A stretch of 64,000 nt of DNA, from the NCBI GenBank assembly GCA_026627345.1, contig JAPNUP010000148.1, forward strand, positions 1 to 64,000. The letters run 5' to 3'. Positions within the stretch are counted from its first letter, which is position 1. Each line of letters begins with the position of its first letter. This document shows, piece after piece, positions 1-8,059 of this stretch. A program made the translations under genes and the position numbers. The notes under the pieces are model-generated. The model was not told where the DNA came from, made no database searches, and saw only the letters and a list, made by a program, of their open reading frames with translations. This stretch comes from Bacillota bacterium. Its GTDB lineage: Bacteria; Bacillota; Bacilli; Alicyclobacillales; SLC66.

Positions 1-140
<140 letters not shown>

Positions 141-355
141 CAGTGACCAAAGTCACTCTCTTATTCGGCGGTGTCCACCGAAGTGAACACTTGCCTTACT
201 CGCGTGGTTGATTGCGCTATGATCGCTCATAGCGACTTGGATACGTGTTTAGTTTTCAAGGATCCACAATGCTTTTCTCGACTCCCCGCCAAACTTCGAA
301 GGGCTTGTCGTGCCGCTCTGTGCTTGGGTTTTCTCGGCCCGTGCTCGCGGCGACA
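141..355 (-). other. rRNA operon leader transcript with boxA-like antitermination motif
   Basis: This is the stretch between the proposed rRNA promoter and the 16S start. Read on the minus strand it contains CCTTGAAAACTAAACAC around 246-262, which resembles the boxA-type antitermination sequence found in Bacillus rRNA leaders. A short inverted repeat lies around 220-236. No protein-coding gene with a ribosome binding site is seen. The extent assumes transcription starts at about 355. Confidence 0.55.
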
Positions 356-361
356 AGTAGC

Positions 362-390
362 AATATACCATGTGGCAATCCCCGTGTCAA
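362..390 (-). promoter_or_regulatory. Sigma-A promoter of the rRNA operon
   Basis: On the minus strand a perfect -35 TTGACA (385-390) is separated by exactly 17 bp from TATATT (362-367). It lies about 220 bp upstream of the 16S start, as expected for an rRNA promoter. Other rRNA promoters may exist but were not found as clearly. Confidence 0.7.
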
Positions 391-527
391 CAGCTGAAGC
401 CAGTTTAGAATAAATCCAGAATACGCACGCAATTGGCCCTTATCGGACACCATGTCGGTTCTCGCTCAGGTTCATTAAAATGCGCTCGGTGATCGGAATC
501 TTTCAGAGAGCGAATCTCGCTTCTTTC

Positions 528-556
528 TTGACAAATTTGGATAGTGGGTCTATAGC
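528..556 (+). promoter_or_regulatory. Sigma-A promoter for the moxR-DUF58 operon
   Basis: TTGACA (528-533), a 17 bp spacer and TATAGC (551-556) form a good housekeeping promoter. It reads into the moxR gene with an untranslated leader of about 100 nucleotides. It diverges from the rRNA promoter, and the 391-527 stretch between the two shows no gene. Confidence 0.65.
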
Positions 557-663
557 AATAGAATAGACTGTCGAGCCTTCATCGATTCGCCAGCGCTCAC
601 GCCCCGCCGACTGCGAAAAGATCAGTAGCTCTGCCGTTATTTCATCATAAAATGAGGTGCCAC

Positions 664-1671
664 ATGTCAGTCAACCCGCCTTCTACGAAGTCTCCCATCG
701 ATTCGTCCAGTCTCAACCAGGCCATTATACAGCTTCAACAGGCACACAGCAGAATTTCACAGCAGCTGTTCGGGGTCGATCCGGCTATTGACCAACTTTT
801 CACGGCGCTCCTATCGGGTGGCCACATCTTGCTTGAAGACGTACCTGGCACGGGCAAGACAAGTCTGACAAAAGCTTTCGCTGAGGTATTAGGGCTTTCG
901 TTCGCACGGATTCAGTGCACACCTGACCTGCTGCCAGCCGACATCACTGGAGGACTCGTTTATCATCCAAAAAGCGGTGACTTTGAGCTACGCAAAGGGC
1001 CGATCTTCGCGAACATTCTGCTTGTTGACGAGATCAATAGAGCCTTGCCCCGCACGCAGTCAGCGCTTCTCGAAGCCATGGCAGAAGGACAGGTGACACT
1101 CGACGGCCAGACGCATGCCTTACCCGAACCATTCATGGTCATCGCAACCCAAAACCCACTAGAATCGCAAGGTGTCTTCCCGTTACCTGAGGCACAACTC
1201 GACCGTTTCTTGATGAAAACATCGCTAGGGTACCCGACCGCCTCACACGACCTCTCGATTTTACAGTTTCACTTGCAAAGTCATACCTTAACAGTGCCAT
1301 CGACTTTGCAGGAACAGTCTGTCCCGCTGAATTTGCCACAACTGCAGTCGCTTGTTGAAAACGTCTTCTTACACGAAGATATTTTGCGTTATATCGTCGC
1401 CATCGTGCGCGCCACCCGCGAGCAACCCGATGTGCGCATAGGCGCAAGTCCACGAGCCATGATCATGCTGGCCAAAGCGGCGAGAGCGACAGCTCTGGTG
1501 CGTGGTCGCAGTTATGTTACGCCGGACGACGTACAGTCGATTTGCCCTACTATTTTGCTACATCGCATGGTCATGCAGAGTTTTATGGAAACCGGGTCCG
1601 ATCAGGAGCGTGAATGGACGCGACTCCTTCTTGAATCAGTACCTGCGCCTTTAGAAGCTGGTTTGTTATGA
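664..1671 (+). CDS. MoxR-family AAA+ ATPase
   Basis: A 335-residue AAA+ ATPase of the MoxR family, cytoplasmic chaperone-like ATPases usually encoded beside DUF58 proteins. Walker A PGTGKTS lies at residues 61-67, Walker B ILLVDEIN at 118-125 and sensor-1 ATQNP at 161-165. I chose the ATG at 664 because GAGGTG precedes it by 6 nucleotides; an ATG at 652 is in frame but has no such site. The stop overlaps the next start by 4 bp (ATGA), so translation is probably coupled. The role is inferred from the family: assembly or activation of partner proteins, possibly the DUF58 protein. The substrate is unknown. Confidence 0.9.
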   Translation: MSVNPPSTKSPIDSSSLNQAIIQLQQAHSRISQQLFGVDPAIDQLFTALLSGGHILLEDVPGTGKTSLTKAFAEVLGLSFARIQCTPDLLPADITGGLVYHPKSGDFELRKGPIFANILLVDEINRALPRTQSALLEAMAEGQVTLDGQTHALPEPFMVIATQNPLESQGVFPLPEAQLDRFLMKTSLGYPTASHDLSILQFHLQSHTLTVPSTLQEQSVPLNLPQLQSLVENVFLHEDILRYIVAIVRATREQPDVRIGASPRAMIMLAKAARATALVRGRSYVTPDDVQSICPTILLHRMVMQSFMETGSDQEREWTRLLLESVPAPLEAGLL

Positions 1672-2765
1672 GCCTGTTTATTATCGCCTTGTTGATTGTA
1701 GCGCTGCTGACTTGGTCGAATCTGTGGGTGCGCTGGGTACTGCCGCAAATATCGGCGGAGATGACTACGGACAGCACTTCGATTGCTCACGGCGAGGCAT
1801 TCAATGTTCACATCACTATTCGCAATACAGCGCGTTTGCCGGCCCCCTACGTACACTGCGAAGTGCTCTTACCTCAGGGGCTTAGTTTGGTTCCCTTAGA
1901 TGAGGCCACAGATCAAAATAAGCCTCTTGCGGTGGCGCTTAGCCTCAAGTCGCGTGAAGTCGTGACTGTCACGTTCAGACTGTATGGCATTCGCCGGGGC
2001 GTTCACCGCTTGCATGAATTTCGGATCAAACTTTCCGATGGCTGGACGCCAAAGCGCCACGATCTCACCTTACAGTTTTACCGCCAAATCACCGTCCACC
2101 CGGCGCTTATCAGCCATACAGGGACGGCTGAGCGAGACCCACAACCGCTGGGTACAGTGACGCGGATGCGCAAGTGGTACGCGACTTCGCTCGACTGGGT
2201 CGATATGCGCCCCTACCAGCCTGGCGACTCTTTGCGTGACGTAGCCTGGCGTACCACCGCCCGACGCGGTGAGTTGATCGTACTCGAGCGCGCAGACACG
2301 CAGACACCAGATGCACTCGTCATCGTCAATGTACAAACCCAAGCGACATATCACTTGGGTACAACGATAGCAACCGTAGACGAGGTACTGGAAGACGGTT
2401 ACTGGCTGACGCGCGAACTTTTACAGAATGGCGCTCGCGTCTCGCTTTATACGAACGCGATCCAGTACGGGAAGAAAAAATCTGCGCACCCGCGTTTTCT
2501 CACGATTACGGGCCCGCTCGCTAAAGCCACTGATCACAAACTCGGCCATGCGCTTGGTCAACTATCCCCATACGCTTTTTTCTCCTTCGCCCGACTGATT
2601 GAGATTGCTCGGTTGACGGAGCGTACGCCCACCAGAGTGATCGTCGTGACGGCTTATGAAGACGCCGACAGCGCGCGTCAACTCGCAGAGTTGCGCAAAA
2701 TGGGACATACCGTGGCTGTCCACCATCTGACGGATGCAGGCGCAGCCGAGGAGGTGGCACAGTGA
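1668..2765 (+). CDS. DUF58 domain-containing protein
   Basis: A 365-residue protein with one or two N-terminal membrane segments (residues 1-27), a beta-rich region, and the DUF58 signature around residues 175-205 (DWVDMRPYQPGD followed by DVAWRTTARRGELIV). The C-terminal part resembles a von Willebrand factor A-like fold. DUF58 proteins pair with MoxR ATPases across bacteria, and the same pair (yeaC-yeaD) occurs in Bacillus. The gene overlaps its upstream and downstream neighbours by 4 bp each, so the three form one operon. The biochemical function of the family is not established. Confidence 0.88.
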   Translation: MSLFIIALLIVALLTWSNLWVRWVLPQISAEMTTDSTSIAHGEAFNVHITIRNTARLPAPYVHCEVLLPQGLSLVPLDEATDQNKPLAVALSLKSREVVTVTFRLYGIRRGVHRLHEFRIKLSDGWTPKRHDLTLQFYRQITVHPALISHTGTAERDPQPLGTVTRMRKWYATSLDWVDMRPYQPGDSLRDVAWRTTARRGELIVLERADTQTPDALVIVNVQTQATYHLGTTIATVDEVLEDGYWLTRELLQNGARVSLYTNAIQYGKKKSAHPRFLTITGPLAKATDHKLGHALGQLSPYAFFSFARLIEIARLTERTPTRVIVVTAYEDADSARQLAELRKMGHTVAVHHLTDAGAAEEVAQ

Positions 2766-3961
2766 ACGCTGTAGGTCTAGTGGCAGATGCCATGATTTCC
2801 TCCGCCATTGCTTTTTCGCTTACCACTTTAGCCCATAGCGGTCAACCTCAGTACGGAATCTTCGCCATCTTTCTTTGGTTGGCTCTACTTTTTGCCTGGG
2901 TTGTCAGACGTCTGCCCACGATCCCGCTTCAAGGGGTCGCCCTGGTGGTGACGACTATCTTGGTCTTAGGTATCACACTGCTTACATCAGGCTCTCTCTC
3001 CGTTGTTCTCGCACTGTTTGGCTGGGCTGTATTACTCATCCGGCAGTACCGCGAAATCAGCGATCCGATCATGGACAATACCCAATGGTGGCGATTGCTC
3101 ATCGATTTGCCGATCGCGGTTGTGCTGCTGGTCATTAACGCGATGGCCAGTTCGCCTGAGCAAGCCTTGGTTGCCATGCTTCTTGCCCTCACTTTTGCCG
3201 TACGGATACTGGCCTTGCGCGCTAGTGAAGTCGCCTATGCACGGCAAAACGGCGTTTCTTTCATCGCCAGTCTCTTTCGTTCGCAATCCACGTTACTGGT
3301 GGCAGTTGGCATTGCTTTGCTCTTTCTCGTGGTTTTTTACCAACAGATCCTTCGCTTGATCTTTGACATCTTATCGCCTTTTCTGTGGTTAATCGCATAT
3401 ATTTTAGAAGTCCTCTTTTCGCACCTCAAAAGTCGCAAGCCGCCTGCACTCGCGAGTCACGGAAAACCAGGCACTCCTAAAGAACAGCTCCACCCCATAC
3501 ACCACACCATTTTGAACCAGAGTGACTTTGCATGGCTACCGTACGCACTTGCCGTCATCGCCTGTCTCGCGCTGATCTACGCAGTTTGGCGACTTCGCAA
3601 TAAGACACACGATCCATCCGACCCTAGCCGCCAGGCCGTGATTACTCGGGAAAGAATGACGCCGAAGTCCAAAGCAGAGCCGGCACCGAGTCCTCTGCGC
3701 CAAGTGTTTATGGACTGGGTAGCCGATGGACGTGCCAAGCAGACACTACTGTTTAAACGTGGGGTCACTGCAACGGGTCTCGCCAAGCAAGCCACATCAC
3801 AACTGTCAGCCTCGGAACACCTGCGCTCACGAAGTCTCGAAGCATTCGTCAGTGCCTACGAAAGCGAGCGCTACGGTGAAGTTACGTCTTCGCCGGAACA
3901 AGTGACCCAACTAAAAAAGCAACTGCACGATGACGAGTGGTTACATGATCATGATCGCTAG
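2762..3961 (+). CDS. Multi-spanning membrane protein with C-terminal DUF4129-like region
   Basis: A 399-residue integral membrane protein. Roughly seven hydrophobic segments occur in the first 220 residues and another near 262-280, followed by a soluble C-terminal region (about 310-395) that resembles DUF4129, with a short helical motif ending in SAYESERYGEV. It starts at GTG, with GGAGGTGG 4 nucleotides upstream, and overlaps the DUF58 stop. In Bacillus the third gene of this operon (yebA) encodes a larger membrane protein with a transglutaminase domain between the membrane part and DUF4129. That domain is absent here. Function unknown. Confidence 0.75.
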   Translation: MNAVGLVADAMISSAIAFSLTTLAHSGQPQYGIFAIFLWLALLFAWVVRRLPTIPLQGVALVVTTILVLGITLLTSGSLSVVLALFGWAVLLIRQYREISDPIMDNTQWWRLLIDLPIAVVLLVINAMASSPEQALVAMLLALTFAVRILALRASEVAYARQNGVSFIASLFRSQSTLLVAVGIALLFLVVFYQQILRLIFDILSPFLWLIAYILEVLFSHLKSRKPPALASHGKPGTPKEQLHPIHHTILNQSDFAWLPYALAVIACLALIYAVWRLRNKTHDPSDPSRQAVITRERMTPKSKAEPAPSPLRQVFMDWVADGRAKQTLLFKRGVTATGLAKQATSQLSASEHLRSRSLEAFVSAYESERYGEVTSSPEQVTQLKKQLHDDEWLHDHDR

Positions 3962-3985
3962 ATGATCGATCGCATGCATTCCAAT

Positions 3986-4024
3986 GTCAAAAGGGACTGA
4001 GCCTAGGGCCCAGTCCCTTTTGAC
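3986..4024. terminator. Bidirectional intrinsic terminator
   Basis: A perfect 14-bp inverted repeat (GTCAAAAGGGACTG at 3986-3999, complement at 4011-4024) has an 11-nt loop and AAAA/TTTT tracts inside the stem arms. It lies between the convergent DUF4129 and korB genes. Confidence 0.85.
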
Positions 4025-4037
4025 TATCCAAAACCCG

Positions 4038-4898
4038 TTATCGGAAGTCTGCTAACAACTTGACATAGTCGTCGTCAGACAGCGTGTGTTCCTGAGTCGC
4101 GAGTCCCTTGGTCGAGTACTTCGCGTGGCCGTCTTCGAAGGTCACACGGTCACCCTCATACAGTACGCCTGTGAGCAATGCATTGGCTTCAGTCACGCGC
4201 TCCAAAGCAGCAAAACGATTACCGGCATCATAGGTCGGATCGTCCTCCACCTTTTTCACATGGCTCTTGTAGAATTCGTACGTGTTTTGCTTATTGTACG
4301 TGACGCAGGGGCTAAAAATGTTCACGAACGAGAAGCCTTTATGAGCAATCGCCCGTTTGACGATCGTAGCGAGTTGCACAATATCTCCTGAAAAGCCTTG
4401 TGCGACAAAGCCACATCCCGTAACCAAGGCGAGATGCAACGGATGCACAGGCTCCTCCACCGCTCCCGTCGGCGCTGTCTTGGTGATCATGCCCGCATCG
4501 CTCGTGGGCGAGGTTTGACCGGTAGTCAAGCCATAAATATGATTATCCATAACGAGGTACGTGATATCGATGTTTCGGCGCATGGCATGGATAAAGTGTC
4601 CCAGACCGATGCCAAAGCCATCTCCGTCCCCTCCGGCGGCAAGCACGGTTAATTCACGGTTGGCCAATTTAACCCCTTGGGCCGTAGGCAAAGAACGCCC
4701 GTGAATGGAATGCAGGCCGTAGGAACCGAAATACGCAGACAATTTGCCTGAACAACCGATACCGGAAACGACCACCATTTCTTCAGGGTCGAGACCGAGT
4801 TCCACAGACGCCCGTTGCAACGCGTTAAGGACACCAAAGTCCCCGCAGCCGGGACACCAAGTAGGCTTCTCCGCTTTAAAATCAGCTAGGATTGCCAA
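4038..4898 (-). CDS. korB: 2-oxoacid:ferredoxin oxidoreductase, beta subunit (copy 1)
   Basis: A 286-residue thiamine diphosphate-binding subunit of a 2-oxoacid:ferredoxin oxidoreductase, which oxidatively decarboxylates a 2-oxoacid to its acyl-CoA and reduces ferredoxin. Visible signatures are CPGCGDF (residues 15-21), GDGDGFGIG of the TPP/Mg site (90-98) and MDNHIYGLT (118-126). It starts at TTG (4896-4898) behind AGAGGTG and overlaps the alpha gene by 17 bp. Length and CPGCGDF motif match the two-subunit KorAB type found in Bacilli. The true substrate (2-oxoglutarate, pyruvate or branched 2-oxoacids) cannot be read from the sequence. Confidence 0.88.
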   Translation of the reverse strand: MAILADFKAEKPTWCPGCGDFGVLNALQRASVELGLDPEEMVVVSGIGCSGKLSAYFGSYGLHSIHGRSLPTAQGVKLANRELTVLAAGGDGDGFGIGLGHFIHAMRRNIDITYLVMDNHIYGLTTGQTSPTSDAGMITKTAPTGAVEEPVHPLHLALVTGCGFVAQGFSGDIVQLATIVKRAIAHKGFSFVNIFSPCVTYNKQNTYEFYKSHVKKVEDDPTYDAGNRFAALERVTEANALLTGVLYEGDRVTFEDGHAKYSTKGLATQEHTLSDDDYVKLLADFR

Positions 4899-6624
4899 CT
4901 GTCATCACCTCTTTCGCTCGTTTGACAATCTCGGAGACAAGGAGCGGATCGCCGTCGTACTTGAGGCACGACTCGATCTTGTCGTGACACCCCAGATGAA
5001 GTTTAATCTGCGAAGCGAGTTGCCCCTGTGAGTTAACTTCGACGACGAGCAACGCGCGGGCGCCTTGTACAAATGGGCGCAGACTGTCTGTCGGAAAAGG
5101 CGCGAGTACGCTCAGCTGTACGTGGGTGACGTGCAGACCCTGCGCGAGAAGCGCTTCTTGCGCCTCACGGATGACCCCTTTCGTGGACCCAAAGCCGATG
5201 AGCGTCAACTCTGCGTCGTAAGTCCCTACCGCCGCTACGCCTTCTAGCTCTGCAAATGCGGCTAGCTTGCGAGCGCGCTTATCCATCTGCAGACGGCGCA
5301 TCGTCTGATCTTCCATCTCAAACCCCAGCTCATCGTGCTCGTTGCCAAGCGCGATGAAACGACCGCCTTTCTGTCCAGGGATAGCACGCGGCGAGATCCC
5401 GTCTTCTGTGACCTCATAGCGGCGAAACTGACCGCGCACAACCCCTTGCAGTTGATCCTCCGTCACGATTTTCCCACGTTCTATCTTGACGATGCCCGGG
5501 TCGAGCAGATCGGAAGACCCTTTGCTCATCCCCATATACAAATCACTGGCAACGATCACAGGGCACTGATACTTCTCAGCAAGGTTAAACGCCTCAACCA
5601 TATACGAAAAACACTCTTCTACAGTCGTCGGTGCCAGGACAATGCGCGGAAATTCGCCATGAGACCCGTAAAGCGCCTCATACAGGTCACTTTGCTCTGT
5701 CTTCGTTGGCAACCCTGTACTCGGCCCACTGCGTTGTACGTCCACAATCACGAGTGGCGTCTCTGACATACCTGCTAACCCGAGCGCCTCCATCATGAGC
5801 GAAAAACCGGGGCCAGAGGTGCATGTCATCGACCGCGTGCCACCGTAGTTAGCGCCGATAGCCATGTTGACAGCACTGATCTCGTCTTCTGCCTGAACGA
5901 CGATACCACCATACTCTGGAAGGTACTTGACGAGCGAGTACATGACTTCCGTTGCAGGGGTGATCGGATACTGTGCCAGCACTCGGCATCCTGCAGCCAG
6001 CGCGCCTAAGGCAATCGCTTCATTGCCAGAGATGTACAGGTGATTCGGCGACAATGGCGGAGCAACAGGCAAAGTGAGACGAGTGGTGAAGTGTTCATTG
6101 TAATAGTCGTACCCTTTACGCACGGCATTGAGGTTGCTGTCGACGATCTCTTGCCCTTTCTTCGCAAAGCGATCTTCAATGACCGTCAAAAAGTCTTCCG
6201 GCCGAAGCCCGATAATAGCTGCCGTCACGCCAACGGCAACCATGTTCTTCATAATCGCACTGCCCGCTTCTTTAGCCAGCGAGGTGAGCGGAATCTCGTA
6301 GAGATGTACTGGTCTGTCGTCTACTGCCTTCATCGGACCGTCGGAAATGACGACCCCACCATCGACCATCTCGTGCCAGTTCACCGACACCGTCTCCTGA
6401 TCAAAGGCCACGAGAAGGTGCAATTCATCCCCGTGATGACTGATCATCTCATCTGCCACACGAATCTTATAGTTCGTGTGGCCCCCTTTAATCCGTGACA
6501 TAAAATGGCGGTAAGCGAATACATAGTAGCCAAGGCGGTGCATCGTCCAGGCAAAAATCTCTCCTGTGCTATCAATGCCCGCGCCCTGTTCCCCACCGAC
6601 TTTCCAACCCAGTTCCTTAGTCAA
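4882..6624 (-). CDS. korA: 2-oxoacid:ferredoxin oxidoreductase, fused gamma-alpha subunit (copy 1)
   Basis: A 580-residue subunit. It has an N-terminal gamma domain (about 1-190, beginning GWKVGGEQGAGIDSTG) fused to the alpha domain (about 200-580, with QYPITPATEVM and STGLPTKTEQSDL). This fused layout is typical of two-subunit oxidoreductases. The start is TTG at 6622-6624 with GGAGGG seven bases upstream. It is the promoter-proximal gene of a korA-korB operon on the minus strand. The paralogous pair at 9064-11672 is divergent in sequence but identical in architecture. Alternative substrates are possible, and the gene symbol follows the usual name for this type. Confidence 0.87.
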   Translation of the reverse strand: MTKELGWKVGGEQGAGIDSTGEIFAWTMHRLGYYVFAYRHFMSRIKGGHTNYKIRVADEMISHHGDELHLLVAFDQETVSVNWHEMVDGGVVISDGPMKAVDDRPVHLYEIPLTSLAKEAGSAIMKNMVAVGVTAAIIGLRPEDFLTVIEDRFAKKGQEIVDSNLNAVRKGYDYYNEHFTTRLTLPVAPPLSPNHLYISGNEAIALGALAAGCRVLAQYPITPATEVMYSLVKYLPEYGGIVVQAEDEISAVNMAIGANYGGTRSMTCTSGPGFSLMMEALGLAGMSETPLVIVDVQRSGPSTGLPTKTEQSDLYEALYGSHGEFPRIVLAPTTVEECFSYMVEAFNLAEKYQCPVIVASDLYMGMSKGSSDLLDPGIVKIERGKIVTEDQLQGVVRGQFRRYEVTEDGISPRAIPGQKGGRFIALGNEHDELGFEMEDQTMRRLQMDKRARKLAAFAELEGVAAVGTYDAELTLIGFGSTKGVIREAQEALLAQGLHVTHVQLSVLAPFPTDSLRPFVQGARALLVVEVNSQGQLASQIKLHLGCHDKIESCLKYDGDPLLVSEIVKRAKEVMTVGNPS

Positions 6625-6801
6625 GGCGCTTCCCTCCTACGTTCACTGTGAAAAAATCTTGCTGTACTATTTCATATTTTAGCAGTGTTCTGAAAAAACG
6701 AAAGGGGGTGAAGACAAATATTTTCGTGAACAATGCATACTAGCACAGGCTACTGGAGATGGATAAACAACAGAAAATGTATGAGGAAGTGATGAGAGAC
6801 C

Positions 6802-7452
6802 ATGATTCCCCTACGCACTGCATTCGGTGCAGTCGCTTTGGCCTTCACTGTCCAGATGACAGACCAGCCAGTGGATTCGGCGACCACCGAAGGGCATGCC
6901 AGCGTTTGGAGTGGAATCCCCGCAGGAAAAGCAAGCGCGATTCACACGGCCCGTCCATCCACACCCCAGGCCTCCCATCGAGCCACTCGCCCACCTCGGC
7001 GTAACGATCACAAGAAAGCGCAGCAAGCACCGGGGGTCGAAGCCATGGCCGCACTAGCCCCGGTGCTATCCGACGCACATGACGAAGGCGGGCCGTTTGC
7101 TCTGCAACACTCATACGAGTGTATGCTCACAGCCTACGGTCCGGGGTTTGTGTCGACTGGCAAACGGCCGGGCGATCCGGGCTACGGCATAACGGCCAGC
7201 GGACGCGTTGCTCAGCCACGACATACGATCGCAGTCGATCCTGATCTGATTCCACTCGGATCGATCGTGTATATCGACGGAATCGGTTATCGGGTCGCGG
7301 AAGATGTCGGCGGTGCGATCAAAGGCCATCATATCGATGTCTTTTTTGCCAATGACGATCAGGCACGCATCTTTGGCGTCAAATCGCATGTCAAAGTATA
7401 CGTCTTTGGCCACCTGCGCCCAGCACACGAGCTGAATCAGGGGGCCAGATAG
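6802..7452 (+). CDS. 3D domain-containing exported protein
   Basis: A 216-residue protein with a weakly hydrophobic N-terminus that could be a signal sequence, a low-complexity region rich in Ala, Arg and Pro (about 30-85), and a C-terminal 3D domain (about 107-206). The domain shows LTAYGP, GYGITASG, IAVDPDLIPLGS and the characteristic DVGGAIKGHHIDVFF with its conserved aspartates. 3D domains occur in peptidoglycan lytic enzymes such as YocH and YuiC of Bacillus and bacterial expansin-like MltA folds. Cell-wall hydrolysis is therefore likely, though the substrate is unproven. No LysM or other wall-binding repeat is present. Confidence 0.8.
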   Translation: MIPLRTAFGAVALAFTVQMTDQPVDSATTEGHASVWSGIPAGKASAIHTARPSTPQASHRATRPPRRNDHKKAQQAPGVEAMAALAPVLSDAHDEGGPFALQHSYECMLTAYGPGFVSTGKRPGDPGYGITASGRVAQPRHTIAVDPDLIPLGSIVYIDGIGYRVAEDVGGAIKGHHIDVFFANDDQARIFGVKSHVKVYVFGHLRPAHELNQGAR

Positions 7453-7871
7453 GTTCGCACAGCTTTCACAAATGCGTCTACGGCAGCGTGTCTGTGGGCG
7501 TTCGCATAGATGGCTTGCTCGTGATCCGCAAGGTAGTCTTGTACCAGCACCTTGCGGATCTGCATGATCTCCGTCAGGTCTTTTGCCAAGGTATCGCTGA
7601 TCACCTGTTCATCTAAAAGAACGGCGACGATGTCAACGTAACTCGAGGGATCACGCATAATCAAACCATCGATCAAAGTATTGCCCACATCGGCGATCCC
7701 CTCGATCACCAGGTGCAGACTGCGTTCAAGCGCCCGTGTCACTAAACCACGTCTGTTGTCAGGGCCGAATGCAGTCGCCGCATCGATGCCCTGACGCAGA
7801 AAGTCGGCTTCGCGTTCAAGAAATCGTAGCAAAGGCTCAATATCGCTTTTTAATTTATCAGTGATAAACAT
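7437..7871 (-). CDS. HepT-like (DUF86/HEPN) protein with altered active-site motif
   Basis: A 144-residue, largely alpha-helical protein similar in pattern to the HepT/DUF86 (HEPN) family, including Bacillus YutE. In active HepT toxins the RN-X3-H motif performs RNA cleavage or is the target of AMPylation. Here the corresponding stretch at residues 106-113 reads RKVLVQDY, so the Asn and the His are both replaced. No MntA-type nucleotidyltransferase antitoxin is adjacent. Its start at 7871 has GGAGG eight bases upstream. The 3' end overlaps the convergent 3D-domain gene by 16 bp. Function unknown; the family assignment is moderately sure. Confidence 0.65.
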   Translation of the reverse strand: MFITDKLKSDIEPLLRFLEREADFLRQGIDAATAFGPDNRRGLVTRALERSLHLVIEGIADVGNTLIDGLIMRDPSSYVDIVAVLLDEQVISDTLAKDLTEIMQIRKVLVQDYLADHEQAIYANAHRHAAVDAFVKAVRTYLAP

Positions 7872-7988
7872 GAGTTAGCCTCCATTCACGTCCATTATAA
7901 CCACACTACTGCGGGGAGTGGCACCTACTGGCACAAATTTGCCTCATTCCTTTTTTTCGACTCCACTACCCTTTCGGAGCAAATCGAG

Positions 7989-8038
7989 TATAATAGGAGC
8001 GTGTTACACATTGGATTAGTGGATTAGTCCATTAAGCT
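7989..8038 (+). promoter_or_regulatory. Promoter and possible operator of the GntR-kor operon
   Basis: A perfect -10 TATAAT lies at 7989-7994 with no strong -35. Just downstream, around 8012-8033, are two direct copies of GGATTAGT; the second, with its flanks, forms the imperfect palindrome TGGATTAGTCCA. The position directly after the start of transcription would suit autoregulation by the GntR protein encoded next. This is inference only. Confidence 0.4.
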
Positions 8039-8059
8039 TTGCAGGGAGGGGACGACCGC

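Noticed and set aside
652-663. ATG 652 as start of the MoxR gene
   Set aside because: The GAGGTG ribosome site at 655-660 would lie inside the gene; ATG 664 fits it at normal spacing.
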